Assembly: GCF_002835735.1 (NCBI RefSeq)
Contig: NZ_PISD01000021.1
Location: 1-64,000 of the forward strand
Length of the DNA: 64,000 nucleotides
Origin: Cytobacillus horneckiae
Lineage (GTDB): Bacteria; Bacillota; Bacilli; Bacillales; Cytobacillaceae
Reading direction: 5' to 3'
In this document: one piece after another, positions 18,395-27,424 of the stretch
How positions within the stretch are numbered: the first letter of the stretch is position 1
How the letters are laid out: the number at the start of each line of letters is the position of its first letter
Position numbers and translations under genes: made by a program
The notes under the pieces: model-generated
Database searches by the model: none
Told to the model about the DNA's origin: nothing
Seen by the model: the letters and a program-made list of their open reading frames with translations, nothing else

Positions 18395-19360
18395 CTAGGT
18401 TAGCTGGTCAGCGATCCAGGCAGCACCTAAAACCCCCGCATCATTTCCTAGTGAAGCAAGTTTTATTTCCGTTGTTTCCTTGACTGTTGGAAAAAGATGC
18501 TGCTGATAATAATGGTTTAATCTCGTTAAAAGATACTGTCCCGCTTTCGATACTCCGCCGCCGATGACAATCTTTTCAGGATTCAACGTATTTGCAACAT
18601 TAGCTAATGCAATACCTAAGTGCTCGAGAGCGTAATCAACGACTGATTTTGCCTGGTGATCCCCCCGTTCAGCAAAATCAAATACATTTTTAGCGGTAAT
18701 CGTACCATTTTGCTTATAAAAAAATGAAAGTCCACCATCAGAATGATCATTAGCAATAGCTAATGCCGCTCTAACAATCCCGGTAGCAGAAGCAATGGTT
18801 TCTAAACAGCCATGCTTGCCACATTTACATAGATATCCATCTTTTGTATTTGACGCCAAATGTCCGATTTCTCCAGCCGCTCCACCTGCTCCATGGACAA
18901 TATGACCATTTATTACAATGCCGCTGCCGATACCTGTACCTAACGTAACTAAGACGAGATTTCTTGCCCCTTGCCCCGACCCTTTCCACATTTCTCCTAA
19001 TGCGGCACAATTGGCATCGTTATCAATAGCAACAGGCAGTCCAGTCGTTGCTTCTAAATTTTTTTTTAGCGGATAAGCAGATTTCCAGCTTAAATTTGTC
19101 GCTTCACGGACAATCCCTGTAACTGCATTTACTGATCCAGGTGCACCTACACCAATTCCCATTAGACAAGTATTTTCAGCACCAAGCTCCGAGCATTTCT
19201 TTTCAATTTCATATTTCAATTGCTCAGGAATATTTCCCCCGTGATTACGATGATCGGTAGGGATTTGCCATTTGGATACAATATCACCTTTAGGTGTTAT
19301 AAAAGCCATTTTCGATGTTGTTCCGCCGATATCGACACCAACAATCCATTTATTTTCCAT
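18395..19360 (-). CDS. glcK: Glucokinase (ROK family)
   Basis: ATP-dependent glucokinase of 321 residues that phosphorylates free cytosolic glucose. It has the phosphate loop VGVDIGGTTSK at the N-terminus, the sugar site with AIDNDANCAALGE, and the ROK zinc signature CKCGKHGCLE near residue 175. The ATG at 19360 is 6 bases after GGAGGTG; the GTG at 19369 lies inside that site. It is followed at 18255 by yqgT and preceded by yqgQ, as in B. subtilis (yqgR). Confidence 0.95.
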   Translation of the reverse strand: MENKWIVGVDIGGTTSKMAFITPKGDIVSKWQIPTDHRNHGGNIPEQLKYEIEKKCSELGAENTCLMGIGVGAPGSVNAVTGIVREATNLSWKSAYPLKKNLEATTGLPVAIDNDANCAALGEMWKGSGQGARNLVLVTLGTGIGSGIVINGHIVHGAGGAAGEIGHLASNTKDGYLCKCGKHGCLETIASATGIVRAALAIANDHSDGGLSFFYKQNGTITAKNVFDFAERGDHQAKSVVDYALEHLGIALANVANTLNPEKIVIGGGVSKAGQYLLTRLNHYYQQHLFPTVKETTEIKLASLGNDAGVLGAAWIADQLT

Positions 19361-19425
19361 AGTATCCACCTCCGTATAGAAGCTGCTTTGATGCAGCTAT
19401 AGATGTGATCACCGTATGCACTTTA

Positions 19426-19629
19426 TCATTTCTTTTTTTCTCTTTCCTTCTGCATTTCACTTCTAAGCAGGAGAACTACATCTCTATATGTTATTGAATC
19501 GAGGAGCTGCGCTTTATAAAGCTCAACAATTTCCTTTTCCATCATCTCTAAATCCAATAATCGTTCACCCATATATATAATGGCGCCATATTTTTTTAAT
19601 AATTGTTGTACATCATATACTGTTTTCAT
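19426..19629 (-). CDS. yqgQ: YqgQ family protein
   Basis: A 67-residue helical protein (MKTVYDVQQLLKKYGAIIY..., then RLLDLEMMEKEIVELY) ending in a Lys/Glu-rich tail. It belongs to the DUF910/YqgQ family, whose structure is a small three-helix bundle. A nucleic-acid-binding role has been suggested but not shown. It lies immediately upstream of glcK in the same direction, 65 bases from it, so the two are likely co-transcribed. Confidence 0.9.
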   Translation of the reverse strand: MKTVYDVQQLLKKYGAIIYMGERLLDLEMMEKEIVELYKAQLLDSITYRDVVLLLRSEMQKEREKKK

Positions 19630-19757
19630 CTTTTCCCTCTATTTCACTTGATTAATTACTGTAAAGTATAAATGAAATAAAAATGATGCTCAAGATAATA
19701 TATGGTGAGCGATGTAAATCGTTTTTTCTAATTGGCACGCTTTTTCTCTTAACTCAA

Positions 19758-19788
19758 AAAAGCCAATAGCCATCAGGCTATTAGCTTC
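19758..19788 (-). terminator. Terminator after spoVAF
   Basis: On the minus strand AGCTAATAGCC pairs with GGCTATTGGCT over TGAT, followed by a T-run. Confidence 0.85.
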
Positions 19789-19793
19789 AATAA

Positions 19794-21254
19794 TTATCGA
19801 TCTGGATCTTTCGGATGCAGCATGCGCGGTCGCCGGTTTTTCAATGGAATTGGCGACCTCAATATTACATCTCTAAAAGCTCTCATATTAAATGGGATGA
19901 ATGGCCACAAATACGGTACACCAAATGATCTCATGCTTGCCAGCCAAACAATAAACAACGTGATGCCGATGATTAAGCCATATGTATGGAAAATACTTGT
20001 TAAGATTAATAACGCAATTCTAATTAAGCGGTTAGCTAAGCTCATTTCATAGCTAGGTGTAGCAAAAGTGCCAATGGCAACGATCGCAAAGTATAAAACT
20101 ACCTCGCTTGTAAATAACCCAACCTGAACTGCAACGTCCCCAATCATTAAGGCAGCGACTAAACCAAGTGCCGTTGCGAGTGATGATGGCGTATGAATGG
20201 AGGCCATCCTCAGCATATCTATTCCAACTTCGATAATCAGAATTTGTAAAATAAGCGGCAATTCCCCTGGCTCTTTAAGACCAATAAAAGACAAAGCATC
20301 TGGCAAAATATCCGGATTGGTTGAAAGCAAATACCAGAGTGGTAAAAGAAAGATCGATGCCCATACAGCGGAAAATCTCACAAAACGCAAATAAGCTCCA
20401 ATGATCGGCTTATTTCGATATTCTTCCGCATGCTGCATATGGTGCCAAAATGTTGTCGGAGTGATAATGACACTAGGTGACCCATCTACAATTATACAAA
20501 CATGCCCTTCATATAAATGGGACGCAGCAGTATCCGGTCTCTCCGTATATCTAACCATTGGAAAAGGATTCCAGTGCCTTCCTGAAACAAATTCTTCAAT
20601 TGTTTTTTCCGCCATTGGCAGACCATCCGTATCAATTTTTGATATGCTGTCTTTCACTTGTTCTACAAGCTTTGGATCAGCAATATCTTCTATATATGTG
20701 ATAACAATGTCAGTCTTAGATCTTCTTCCAATTTGCAAATATTCCATCCGCAGCGTTCTATCGCGTATCCTTCTTCTCGTTAATGCCGTATTAAACACTA
20801 ACGTCTCAACATAACCATCTCTTGCTCCTCTGACTACTCTTTCTATATCAGGCTCCTCAGGACCTCTAGCAGGATATGACCTTGTATCAATAAGGATGGC
20901 CTCACATATTCCATCAATCACAAGAGCAGTTTGGCCTGATAATACAGCATCAACAATCTGATCCAAATCATTAGATGTGCCAATTTCAATATACGGAATA
21001 TAGGTTTTAACTAACTTTGATAATATATCATCATCCACTTGTTCTGGCTCCAGTCCTGCCAAAAACTCCATTAGGCGATTCATAATATCATCTTTAGCAA
21101 ACCCGTCAACAAGATAGAGAGCCATTTTTCTTTCTGCATATACAACATCGATTTGTAATACATCGAAATTTTTTCCGACGGCAAGCGCTTCCTTCAAATA
21201 TGCAGTATTATTCTCAAGTTGCTTTGAAACTTTATGCTTATCCTTCTGTTCCAT
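19794..21254 (-). CDS. spoVAF: Stage V sporulation protein AF (GerA-type spore membrane protein)
   Basis: A 486-residue membrane protein of the GerA A-subunit family. It has a large soluble N-terminal domain (to about residue 290, with RRIRDRTLRMEYLQIGRRSKTD in it), then five or so membrane segments. The C-terminus FGVPYLWPFIPFN...RRPRMLHPKDPDR is typical of SpoVAF rather than GerAA. SpoVAF sits in the spore inner membrane; in B. subtilis it works with FigP to amplify germinant responses. The ATG at 21254 follows GAGGTGA. The gene stands alone here, not in a spoVA operon. Confidence 0.88.
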   Translation of the reverse strand: MEQKDKHKVSKQLENNTAYLKEALAVGKNFDVLQIDVVYAERKMALYLVDGFAKDDIMNRLMEFLAGLEPEQVDDDILSKLVKTYIPYIEIGTSNDLDQIVDAVLSGQTALVIDGICEAILIDTRSYPARGPEEPDIERVVRGARDGYVETLVFNTALTRRRIRDRTLRMEYLQIGRRSKTDIVITYIEDIADPKLVEQVKDSISKIDTDGLPMAEKTIEEFVSGRHWNPFPMVRYTERPDTAASHLYEGHVCIIVDGSPSVIITPTTFWHHMQHAEEYRNKPIIGAYLRFVRFSAVWASIFLLPLWYLLSTNPDILPDALSFIGLKEPGELPLILQILIIEVGIDMLRMASIHTPSSLATALGLVAALMIGDVAVQVGLFTSEVVLYFAIVAIGTFATPSYEMSLANRLIRIALLILTSIFHTYGLIIGITLFIVWLASMRSFGVPYLWPFIPFNMRAFRDVILRSPIPLKNRRPRMLHPKDPDR

Positions 21255-21346
21255 TAAGCTCACCTCAACAATGCCCCTGTTTGAATGATTCCACCCCACA
21301 GGAAATAATAACCATCTTCTCCCTACTTAGCATCATAGACATACAA

Positions 21347-21380
21347 AAAAAGAATCATACACTTTGTGCATGATTCTTTG
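21347..21380 (-). terminator. Terminator after gluP
   Basis: AAAGAATCAT pairs with ATGATTCTTT around a short palindromic loop, followed by TTTTTTT on the minus strand. Confidence 0.88.
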
Positions 21381-21453
21381 AAAAGAAATTATTCTCATTT
21401 TACAGAGAAGAATTTCCTAGGAAATAGTCATTACTTGTCGAAAAAAACAAATA

Positions 21454-22989
21454 TCATTCTAACTGCTCTATTTGTTCAAGCAGATTTTGATAATCATCAA
21501 CATCCGGCTCTAATTCTGCAGCCTTTGCAGCATATTTTTTGGCCTTTGAAAGGTTCGTTTCATCGAAGTAAACGAGTGCCAAATTATAATAGGCTTCATG
21601 AAAGCGGTTATTCTTATCGATGGCTATATGTAAATGTTCTTTTGCTTCCTCCATCCTTTCAAGCTGAATTTCTGCAAAAGATAATAAGAAATAAGTTTCA
21701 GGCAAGCCTTGACTATTATCGGCATAGTCAGCTAAAACCTCTATCGTCTTTTCAAATTCCTCCGATTGGATATACTTTTGTGCCATTATAACAGCAGATT
21801 GCTCATTCTTTGCCGGTTCATTAAAACCATAGCCTATGCCAGCGAGTATATAGGCAGCTGCGCCGACAAAAAATAAAAGCTGGATAAACGGCCGTCTCTT
21901 TTTTGGAAAGTATAATATACCAGTAGCTAAGAAGCCCCCAATTAATCCGCCAATATGCCCTGCATTATCAATTCCTGGAACGGTAAAGCCAAATACTAGG
22001 TTGATGCCTAAAACAATTAAGATATTAAAGCCGATTGTTCTGAAGAACAGCTTTGGATAAATAAGGCCAAAAAATAATAATGCCCCGAAGCAGCCAAAGA
22101 TCGCTCCGCTTGCTCCTGCTGATACATTTGGACTAAAAATGAAGCTTAGCAAAGTTCCGCTAAAACCTGCAAGGATGTAAATGAACAGAAACCTCATTTT
22201 TCCATATATCTTCTCTACTGCCGTTCCTAAATAAAATAATGCAAGTGTATTCATTAACAAATGAAGAAGACCAATATGAAGGAAAATAGGTGTGAAAAAC
22301 CGCCACCACTCTCCTTCGAGAATAAGCGGATTAAACTTTGCTCCAGATTCTATTAAAACTGCGGTATTTGTGCTTCCTCCTTTCCATTCAAGCCAAATAA
22401 AAGCAATCACTTGAACAATCATAAATAAATAAGTAAACAAAGGCTTTCCATGATCAAATAACGCTTTTTCTTCTTTCAATTTAGTAGAAGCTGTACCTAA
22501 CGCATTGTTTTTTATGACAGCAACATCGTTTTCATTTGCGTTTTCACTCTGCGGAAAATCAAGATGAAGCCTGCCATTAAAAATTCCATTCAACGTGCTT
22601 AAGCTTTTGTCTGCTTCTGTTCGATTGAATAGGATTGACTGGACTTTTGTTTTTTGCTTATCTTGATGGAAAGGTTCATTCACTTTATCCTGATAATCAT
22701 CTACTGGCGGAAAAGCAGAAACATAAATATTAATAATATTCATGTCACGGCTGCCAAGCTGTCTCCTAATTCGCTCGCCATTTGCAGCAATATTTTCTAT
22801 ATCACGCTGCATCCAATTACTCCAATCAATGTCTTTACAAAGGAGCCGAATCATTTTCGCTTCTTTATTTTCCATTTTTTCAAGCCAAAGTTCATCCTGG
22901 CTTTTAGAAAGCTGTATGATACGATATTCCTCTTTCTCAATTAGCTCATTTGCTATATTCCAGAATAAATACGCTTCTTGAATATTCAA
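21454..22989 (-). CDS. gluP: Rhomboid family intramembrane serine protease with TPR tail (GluP/YqgP)
   Basis: A 511-residue protein with a soluble N-terminal domain (about 1-180), a rhomboid core, and two C-terminal TPR-like repeats (EEAKEHLHIAIDKNNRFHEA and LSKAKKYAAKAAELEP). The catalytic serine is in SAGASGAIFG and the histidine in NAGHIGGLIGG. In B. subtilis GluP cleaves the magnesium transporter MgtE together with FtsH. I chose TTG at 22989 after GGGGGAAG, because the alignment with YqgP begins there; the frame is open to 23043. It is 7 TM-like in hydropathy, as expected. Confidence 0.92.
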   Translation of the reverse strand: MNIQEAYLFWNIANELIEKEEYRIIQLSKSQDELWLEKMENKEAKMIRLLCKDIDWSNWMQRDIENIAANGERIRRQLGSRDMNIINIYVSAFPPVDDYQDKVNEPFHQDKQKTKVQSILFNRTEADKSLSTLNGIFNGRLHLDFPQSENANENDVAVIKNNALGTASTKLKEEKALFDHGKPLFTYLFMIVQVIAFIWLEWKGGSTNTAVLIESGAKFNPLILEGEWWRFFTPIFLHIGLLHLLMNTLALFYLGTAVEKIYGKMRFLFIYILAGFSGTLLSFIFSPNVSAGASGAIFGCFGALLFFGLIYPKLFFRTIGFNILIVLGINLVFGFTVPGIDNAGHIGGLIGGFLATGILYFPKKRRPFIQLLFFVGAAAYILAGIGYGFNEPAKNEQSAVIMAQKYIQSEEFEKTIEVLADYADNSQGLPETYFLLSFAEIQLERMEEAKEHLHIAIDKNNRFHEAYYNLALVYFDETNLSKAKKYAAKAAELEPDVDDYQNLLEQIEQLE

Positions 22990-23066
22990 TGCTTCCCCCA
23001 CTTTCCTCTTTGCCCAATAATTCCTTATTATCATTATAGACAAACTAAGGTATGAAAAAAATAAAA

Positions 23067-23094
23067 AAGGCCCTGTATGGACCTTTTATCAAGC
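23067..23094 (-). terminator. Terminator after yqgO-like gene
   Basis: AAAGGTCCATACAGGGCCTTT forms a compact hairpin followed by a T-run on the minus strand. Confidence 0.8.
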
Positions 23095-23103
23095 AGCATC
23101 ATT

Positions 23104-23280
23104 TTAATATTTGGGGCTCGGGAAAACCATTCTCATCACTCTGTCTCTTAAAAAAGGGCATTTCATCACTGCAGCAATTAAATAGTTACGGTTGGCAAAG
23201 AAGCTTACTAATCTGTAACGATATTGGTAAATAAAATATCCGCTAATAAGAACCATTAAAGTCGTTATAATTTTTCCCAT
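23104..23280 (-). CDS. Small membrane protein, YqgO-like
   Basis: A 58-residue protein with one N-terminal membrane helix (IITTLMVLISGYFIYQY) and a basic tail (RDRVMRMVFPSPKY). The ATG at 23280 is preceded by AGGAGG. Position between the formyl-THF cyclo-ligase gene and gluP matches B. subtilis yqgO, but I judge this mainly by synteny and length. The function is unknown. Confidence 0.75.
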   Translation of the reverse strand: MGKIITTLMVLISGYFIYQYRYRLVSFFANRNYLIAAVMKCPFLRDRVMRMVFPSPKY

Positions 23281-23351
23281 TCTTATTCCTCCTGTCCACA
23301 ATTATTATGAATAAAAAGATTTAAAATTATCCTTTTATGCAGACAAGTTTA

Positions 23352-24140
23352 TTAATAAAATATTGAAATGATAAAAATACCGCATAGCACTGCAAGTAAA
23401 GCTGAAAGAAAATTAACGATATCATTATTGAGAAACGCAAACCCTCTTACATGCTCAGTTGGTTTCCCACAATGTCTTTTTGATTCTACTATTGCACCGC
23501 ATTGCTTACACTTGAAAATAACTTGTAAATAGGCGCCAATCAATGTATCGAACATATTTCCTAGGAAACCAAAAATAAAAATGAAGAATGAAAGCGCAGG
23601 TGAAAGCGCAAATAAATACATGGATAGACACGCCACGGTGAATGATCCAGCTAATGCAGCAATCGTTCCTAATAGACTGACAGCTCCTGAAGTTCCGGCG
23701 TCAACCGCCTTGAATGTTCTGATGAATATTGGAGATCGTTTACTTAAAGAGCCAATCTCGGATGCCCAAGTATCGGAATTTGCGCTTGCCAGTGAAATCA
23801 TGAAGCCAATTAGAAATATAGGATGCGGATTTATCATATATAAAAGGCTAAATATCGCTCCAATTCCCCCATTTGCTATTACTTGATGCCAATCTCTTGT
23901 TGACCCCTTTTCATGACGGTCTTCAATTTTTTCCTTCTGCTTTTTTTTATACTTTGACCACAAACTTGAACTTGCAAAGAAAAACCCAAGCAGCAATAAC
24001 CCCTTCAGTCCAAAGCCGAGGCTGATTGACACACCGACAAAAAAAGCGGCGACGCTTCCAGATAGTGTAAGTGCTCGAAAATAGTTGCCCGCAATTGAAA
24101 TAATGGCAACAAACAAAAGGAGAAAAATTTGCGACATCAT
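23352..24140 (-). CDS. DUF92 (TMEM19-like) integral membrane protein
   Basis: A 262-residue protein with about six membrane helices (LTLSGSVAAFFVGVSISLGFG, IANGGIGAIFSLLYM, LGTIAALAGSFTVACLSMYLFAL and others). The family signature ASANSDTWASEIGSLS is near residue 120. Family relatives include phytol-phosphate kinase-like proteins, but no activity is known for this branch. The start overlaps the stop of the upstream cyclo-ligase gene by 4 bases (ATGA), so they form one operon; an ATG one codon later is equally possible. It has no counterpart in the B. subtilis yqgN-yqgO interval as I recall it. Confidence 0.85.
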   Translation of the reverse strand: MMSQIFLLLFVAIISIAGNYFRALTLSGSVAAFFVGVSISLGFGLKGLLLLGFFFASSSLWSKYKKKQKEKIEDRHEKGSTRDWHQVIANGGIGAIFSLLYMINPHPIFLIGFMISLASANSDTWASEIGSLSKRSPIFIRTFKAVDAGTSGAVSLLGTIAALAGSFTVACLSMYLFALSPALSFFIFIFGFLGNMFDTLIGAYLQVIFKCKQCGAIVESKRHCGKPTEHVRGFAFLNNDIVNFLSALLAVLCGIFIISIFY

Positions 24141-24703
24141 GTATGTATCACTTCGCTATTCGTATATAATGCCTTGACTGGCAAATCATGAGGCTCTATT
24201 GGAAGGCTATTCAACACTTGTATATCAAATGCCATTGAAGCAGTTCCACCTTCATAGACTTGTAAATAGCGGTCATAATAGCCTCCGCCAAATCCTAAAC
24301 GAAAACCTTTCTGAGTATAAGCCACACCAGGAACAATCATAAAGTCAATATCTTTTGCAAGTACAGACTTAGTTTTTGCTACAACAGGTTCCAGCAGACC
24401 CGAATAAACGGATTCCAGCTGAGAAAAGTCTGTAAATATGCGGAAATCCATCGTCCTTGTTTTTGGCAAACATTTAGGTATAGCTACTTGCTTATTCTCT
24501 TTCCAAGCCTGTTTAATGATTGGATATGTATCAACTTCAGGAAATTTTGATATTGTTATAGCAATTGTATTTGCTTCTTTCCATTCATCTCCTTGAAACA
24601 AGTGAGTAGCGATTTTTTGTGATTGATATTCATATTCCGCTTTTGACATCTCTGACAATTGTTTTATCATTTTTTTGCGAATCGCTGATTTATCATCTCT
24701 CAT
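24137..24703 (-). CDS. yqgN: 5-formyltetrahydrofolate cyclo-ligase
   Basis: A 188-residue enzyme that converts 5-formyl-THF to 5,10-methenyl-THF using ATP, returning a storage folate to the pool. Conserved blocks are the N-terminal KSAIRKKMIKQLS, VAIPKCLP, and the nucleotide/folate site MIVPGVAYTQKGFRLGFGGGYYDRYL near residue 130. The ATG is preceded by GAGGAG. It is followed by the DUF92 gene with 4-base overlap. Confidence 0.94.
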   Translation of the reverse strand: MRDDKSAIRKKMIKQLSEMSKAEYEYQSQKIATHLFQGDEWKEANTIAITISKFPEVDTYPIIKQAWKENKQVAIPKCLPKTRTMDFRIFTDFSQLESVYSGLLEPVVAKTKSVLAKDIDFMIVPGVAYTQKGFRLGFGGGYYDRYLQVYEGGTASMAFDIQVLNSLPIEPHDLPVKALYTNSEVIHT

Positions 24704-24884
24704 TTATCATTTCTCCTCATTCATTATTAATGATTGATAACGTAAACGGATGGAATGCTCAATTTCTGATTAACAGGCTTGTGAACATGAAATTAATTAA
24801 GTGAGGAAAAGTGCCGGGGCATCATCTGCTTAAATAAACGAACAAAATGATCTTCATATTTTACCTATTTTATATAAAAAGACA

Positions 24885-24917
24885 ACAAAAAAAGCAGCAG
24901 GAATCTGCCTACTGCTT
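24885..24917 (-). terminator. Terminator after rpmG
   Basis: AGCAGTAGGCAG and CTGCTGCT form an imperfect hairpin right after the rpmG stop, followed by TTTTTTT on the minus strand. Confidence 0.8.
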
Positions 24918-25065
24918 ATTTTGTCTCACGGTGTGTTGTAGAACGCTTTTCTCTTGGGCAGTATTTCTTAAGCTCAAGACGATCTGGATTGTTTCGTTTA
25001 TTTTTTTTAGAAATATAGTTACGATCTCCGCATTCTGTGCAAGCTAACGTAATATTTACACGCAT
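24916..25065 (-). CDS. rpmG: 50S ribosomal protein L33
   Basis: A 49-residue ribosomal protein, [19 protein letters not shown] at the start and TTHRETK at the end. It has the first CxxC pair (CTEC) but only one cysteine (KYCPRE) in the second position, so it should be a zinc-independent form, as with B. subtilis RpmGA. The ATG at 25065 follows TTGGAGGGAAA. Its own terminator overlaps the stop codon. Confidence 0.95.
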   Translation of the reverse strand: MRVNITLACTECGDRNYISKKNKRNNPDRLELKKYCPREKRSTTHRETK

Positions 25066-25125
25066 GTTGTGATTTCCCTCCAAACTATTAAGCACTAGTT
25101 CGTTTCATACGACTTTTATATAATA

Positions 25126-25761
25126 TCACTTTTCAGTTTGAATTGCTAGTATGTTTTTTAAAAGAGACTCATTAACTTCAATGAGCTGCTTTTTACTACT
25201 ATCACTGATAAACCATGTTTCTCCTTCCAAAGTCTCTTTACCGGTAAATTCGACCTCATGCGCATAAATACTCACTGCATTCCCTTTCACCATTGGCATA
25301 TATTGGAGAACACTTTGTTTATTTTCTGTCCATATGTTGTCAGTCGATACATTCCAATATGGATGAACTGTACATTCCTTCATAAACTTTCCATTCATAT
25401 GGCCATTCACAAGAAACATTTGATTTTCAGCAATATGGTAGATGATATTTTCTAATGGAGAGATAAATGAAATATGATTTCTTGTTGGATAAGTATGACG
25501 GTGTGCGATAAATAACTTTATGTTCCTCTTTTGTTGGAAATGGTTTGATACATAAAACTTAGTAAACCTTATTTTCGAATGAATTTCCTTTTTTTTCATT
25601 CGAATAGATATTCCTTGGCCTGCCAGTAGCATTTCATTCCCAGACTGAAGCCAATGCATTTTTCCGTCCATACATAAACCTATAGAAAGAGTTAATTTCT
25701 CCTTTAGAAACGGGTCAGAAAACTGTTCTGAATAAGATGGCGCTGTTTCAATTATTTTCAT
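25126..25761 (-). CDS. Protein of unknown function, linked to a glycosyltransferase operon
   Basis: I do not recognise this 211-residue protein. It has no signal peptide or membrane helix. It looks beta-rich with many aromatic and His residues (FIAHRHTYPTRNHISF, HMNGKFMKECTVHPYWNV). The start codon lies 2 bases after the glycosyltransferase stop, so it is the third gene of a tight operon after DUF4912 and GT4. That suggests a shared role in making or modifying a glycan, which is inference only. Composition is like its neighbours. Confidence 0.75.
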   Translation of the reverse strand: MKIIETAPSYSEQFSDPFLKEKLTLSIGLCMDGKMHWLQSGNEMLLAGQGISIRMKKKEIHSKIRFTKFYVSNHFQQKRNIKLFIAHRHTYPTRNHISFISPLENIIYHIAENQMFLVNGHMNGKFMKECTVHPYWNVSTDNIWTENKQSVLQYMPMVKGNAVSIYAHEVEFTGKETLEGETWFISDSSKKQLIEVNESLLKNILAIQTEK

Positions 25762-25763
25762 AT

Positions 25764-26966
25764 TTATACACCTAATTTCTTATTATTTTGTTTATCCGAC
25801 TTAATCAACGCTTTATCATAAACAATTTCTGTTTCTGCGGCTATGTTTTTCCAACTATATAGCTTTTCTACTATCTTTTTTGCATTTCTGCCCAATTCGT
25901 TAGCTTCCAATGGATGCTGATCAATATATTGAATTTGTTCGATTAAGCTGATTGCCTCACCAGGCTGCATCAATAATCCAGTTACTCTATGATCAATAAT
26001 ATCCTTTAAGCCGCCTGTATTAGAGACGATTACCGGTTTTCCCGCAAGCATTCCTTCAAGGGCAACGATTCCAAAAGGTTCATACAGGCTTGGAAACACC
26101 GCGATATCACACATTTTAAGCAAAGCTATTCTCTGTTCATCGGAAATAAAACCAGGAAAGCAAACCCAATCTTCCAGAGAGTTTTTTTTCACCATTTGTT
26201 TATATTCTTCGAGCATTGGACCTTTACCGGCAATAACAAAACAATATTGTTCGCCCATCTCTTTCAACTGCCTGGCTGCATCAATCAATGTGTTAAATCC
26301 TTTTTCCGGAACCATTCTTCCCATTGAAAAAATGAGCTTTTTGTTACCGATTATCGGAAACTCGTCCAGTATACCGGCAGGAATAAACTCATCTCGTTCA
26401 CAAACCCCATTGGCAATGACGGTAACATCACTATTATTTCTTTCGAAAAGATTAGCGAGCTCTTTTTTCATATATTTGCTGCACACGATCACCTCATCTG
26501 ATTGATGAATTAATAGCTTCTCCTGTCTATGGATAAACTTTTGCAGCTCGGTAAATATTCCATTATTCCTGCCATATTCCGTTCCATGAATGGTTGTAAT
26601 GAGCGGAATATCCATATAATGATGCAATGTTAGTGCACATGCCCCCACAAGCCAATCATGTGCATGGATAATATCAAATGATGTTTCTCTACATAAAGCT
26701 CTGGCACGTTCCTCCATGGCGATATTCAAGCCGCCTATCCAGTGAAGAAAGCTGCTGTCCATATGATTTAACGGCTGAACGCGATGAATATATATTCCCT
26801 CTGCCTCTTCTTCCTTACCTTCTCTGTCGTTACCAGCTGTGATAACATGTACTTCATGCCCTCTATTCATTAACCCTTTGGCAAGCCCCTGGACATGTCT
26901 TGCAAGGCCTCCTGTTAAGCGAGGTGGATACTCCCATGACAGCAATAAAATATTTTCCTCCGTCAT
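25764..26966 (-). CDS. Family 4 glycosyltransferase (glycogen synthase-like)
   Basis: A 400-residue GT-B enzyme. The N-terminal Rossmann half opens with LLLSWEYPPRLTGGLARHVQGLA, and a HAHDWL motif follows near residue 98. The C-terminal half contains FSMGRMVPEKGFNTLIDA and the E-x7-E donor motif EPFGIVALEG with KPVIVSNTGGLKDII. The start overlaps the DUF4912 stop by 4 bases (ATGA). Retaining GT4 enzymes use nucleotide sugars, but neither donor nor acceptor is evident. There is no neighbouring glg gene, capsule export gene or lipid-linked oligosaccharide gene. Confidence 0.88.
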   Translation of the reverse strand: MTEENILLLSWEYPPRLTGGLARHVQGLAKGLMNRGHEVHVITAGNDREGKEEEAEGIYIHRVQPLNHMDSSFLHWIGGLNIAMEERARALCRETSFDIIHAHDWLVGACALTLHHYMDIPLITTIHGTEYGRNNGIFTELQKFIHRQEKLLIHQSDEVIVCSKYMKKELANLFERNNSDVTVIANGVCERDEFIPAGILDEFPIIGNKKLIFSMGRMVPEKGFNTLIDAARQLKEMGEQYCFVIAGKGPMLEEYKQMVKKNSLEDWVCFPGFISDEQRIALLKMCDIAVFPSLYEPFGIVALEGMLAGKPVIVSNTGGLKDIIDHRVTGLLMQPGEAISLIEQIQYIDQHPLEANELGRNAKKIVEKLYSWKNIAAETEIVYDKALIKSDKQNNKKLGV

Positions 26967-27424
26967 ATATGTCTCCCGCCAGATTGATAGTAGCTATAGC
27001 TGCTGACAAATTCTGTCCAAGCTGGTGTGGTAGAATCTGTTTGAAGTTGTTCTACAATCGGAAGTCGTTCCTCAGATGCTTGTACTAATTTTGTACGAAG
27101 CATAGCGAAAAATTTATTATTTGCCTGCTTTACCCCTAATTCGACCATATAAGGAGAATGATTTACCCCAGAAATTGTCCAATGATTACAACCTTCCCGA
27201 ATTGGAATATCATTGTATTTTTCTATTGATAGCCATTGGCTTCTACGGACCAATTTACTCAATCTCAAAATTTTTATTGCATCATTATATGATTCGTTAA
27301 AGTAAAGCGAAAAGAGCGTTCGCTTCTGTGGAGCTAGCTGCCAATATACTTTCAATAATGATTCTTCTTTTTGAAATATCGCCCGAATATATTCATGATG
27401 TACTGCTTTTATTGATTCAGACAT
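26963..27424 (-). CDS. DUF4912 domain protein
   Basis: A 153-residue soluble protein. The region LLKVYWQLAPQKRTLFS through HWTISGVNHSPYMVELGV and FFAMLRTKLV (about residues 25-120) fits the DUF4912 pattern, a predicted beta-sandwich that in other bacteria lies next to glucan enzymes and may bind carbohydrate. The frame is open to 27610, but the best site is ATG at 27424 with AGGTGAG 5 bases upstream. First gene of the DUF4912-GT4-unknown operon. Confidence 0.75.
   Translation of the reverse strand: MSESIKAVHHEYIRAIFQKEESLLKVYWQLAPQKRTLFSLYFNESYNDAIKILRLSKLVRRSQWLSIEKYNDIPIREGCNHWTISGVNHSPYMVELGVKQANNKFFAMLRTKLVQASEERLPIVEQLQTDSTTPAWTEFVSSYSYYQSGGRHI

Noticed and set aside
20401-20814. A 137-codon plus-strand ORF opposite spoVAF
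   Set aside because: Antisense shadow of a well-conserved coding region.
25066-25125. Possible second ribosomal protein or sRNA gene upstream of rpmG
   Set aside because: Only the rpmG ribosome site and a short A/T-rich promoter-like stretch are visible.
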